DNA from: Treponema_B putidum
GTDB taxonomy: Bacteria; Spirochaetota; Spirochaetia; Treponematales; Treponemataceae
Reading direction: 5' to 3' (one strand)
NCBI RefSeq assembly: GCF_007830595.1
Contig: NZ_VLLD01000005.1
Length of the DNA: 64,000 nt
In this document: piece after piece, positions 63,232-64,000 of the stretch
How the letters are laid out: each line of letters opens with the position of its first letter
Position numbering within the stretch: the first letter of the stretch is position 1
Translations under genes and position numbers: made by a program
Notes under the pieces: generated by a model
The model's input: the letters and a program-made list of their open reading frames with translations, nothing else
Databases searched by the model: none
Told to the model about the DNA's origin: nothing

Positions 63232-64000
63232 TTATTTTTTTTCTCCCATTTCAGCCAAGGCTTCGTATGCTTGTTTTTTGTATTCGATGGCTTCTTGTTT
63301 AACTTTATCAATATTGTCCGGATCCAATTCAATAGCCCTATTAAAGTCTTCTATAGCTTTTTTATATTCTTTTAAGACTAAATAAGCTTTGCCTCTTGTC
63401 AGATATGAGTCTGCAAAACCTGAATTTAGTTTTATTGCTTTATTAGAATCGGATATTGCTTCATTATATGATTGCAGCATTAAAAATAGATATCCTCTTG
63501 TACTATATAATATCCAAGATTGTTCAATATTAATAGCTCTATTGGCAACTTCAAGACCTGCTTCATAATTTTGAGTCTGTAAATATATACTTAGTAATGA
63601 TTTGTAGGGTGCTATAAACTCAGGCATAAGTTCGATGGATTTGTTATAATCGATAATTGCATCATTATATTTATTTAAATATTCATTTAATAGACCTCTT
63701 AAACTGTATAGTATTCCATTATTTTGATTTAATTTAATTGCATTATTTATATCGTTATAGGCACTTATATAGTTTTCCATATCCATATATATTTTTGCTC
63801 TTAATTCATAATAATTTGTATCTTTATCATGTAATTCTATTAATTTATTTGAACATATAATCGAGTTTTCGTATTGTTTTAAATATTTATATACTAAAGC
63901 CTTCCAATAATAAGCTTTATCTTCTTTCGGATTAAGCTCAATTACCTTATCAAAATCGGCTAGAGCTTTTTCGTGTTCATTTACGTAATAATACATTTCT
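63232..64000 (-). CDS. TPR protein, incomplete at window edge
   Basis: The frame runs off the end of the window. It starts within the repeats (MYYYVNEHEKALADFDKVIELNPKEDK) and has six to seven TPR units, very like the neighbouring gene at its two ends but different in the middle. The last residues (EAIEYKKQAYEALAEMGEKK) match those of the other copy. A lipoprotein signal is expected outside the window. Confidence 0.85.
   Translation of the reverse strand, partial: EMYYYVNEHEKALADFDKVIELNPKEDKAYYWKALVYKYLKQYENSIICSNKLIELHDKDTNYYELRAKIYMDMENYISAYNDINNAIKLNQNNGILYSLRGLLNEYLNKYNDAIIDYNKSIELMPEFIAPYKSLLSIYLQTQNYEAGLEVANRAINIEQSWILYSTRGYLFLMLQSYNEAISDSNKAIKLNSGFADSYLTRGKAYLVLKEYKKAIEDFNRAIELDPDNIDKVKQEAIEYKKQAYEALAEMGEKK

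Overview
The window is AT-rich bacterial DNA that looks like a host-associated Treponema of the T. denticola group. I base this on spirochaete-type lipoproteins (signal peptides ending in FxCS-like boxes), a glycine-reductase-family selenoprotein, a KamA protein, a CRP-like protein with two cyclic-nucleotide domains, an Rsm22-like protein, degenerate Rhs tails and arrays of paralogous lipoprotein and TPR genes. Strain or species cannot be fixed from sequence reading alone. No tRNA, rRNA, CRISPR array or complete insertion sequence was seen.

Layout. 0-9.3 kb: the 3' part of a PglF/FlaA1-type sugar-nucleotide dehydratase; an S41 protease; a small accessory cassette (Gly-rich peptide, CPBP membrane protease, short secreted protein); then a DegT aminotransferase followed directly by a three-subunit molybdenum hydroxylase of the xanthine dehydrogenase family. 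9.3-15.4 kb (minus): holA and a four-gene envelope cluster of LPP20/FlgT-like exported proteins from one promoter. 15.4-17.0 kb: decayed Rhs/toxin-type sequence with frameshifts. 17.2-25.4 kb: the most distinctive locus, an operon behind a consensus promoter overlapped by a perfect 32-bp palindrome, encoding an aldehyde dehydrogenase, an XRE-cupin regulator, a selenocysteine-containing GrdB-like protein (in-frame UGA plus SECIS-like hairpin), a GrdE-like partner, a class I aldolase, a zinc alcohol dehydrogenase and an amino acid permease. It resembles a pathway delivering an N-substituted glycine-like compound to a glycine-reductase-type component B of unknown substrate.

25.4-54.4 kb is mostly housekeeping: ribF, ptsI, der, a MerR regulator, Rsm22-like, a chemotaxis receptor, U32 protein, ABC transporter, sigma factor, KamA, M20 peptidase, CRP-like protein, DUF192 protein, phosphofructokinase, ptsN, Fic, a polyferredoxin-like membrane protein, miaA, rpoZ, an M48 protease and a CHASE2 adenylate cyclase. 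Cyclase and CRP-like protein suggest cAMP signalling; ptsI and ptsN without a sugar permease suggest a regulatory PTS.

54.4-64 kb is a rapidly changing accessory region. It holds four lipoproteins, of which two are close paralogues and three share near-identical signal-peptide ends, plus TPR lipoproteins in tandem, truncated copies, and two genes with double-glycine-type leaders. One leader is fused to a LysM-like segment and a large C-terminal domain, the other to a WCNQ-containing domain. Several reading frames here and at 15.6-17 kb are broken by one-base changes in homopolymers. That can mean decay, slippage-based switching or sequencing error, and the sequence alone does not decide.
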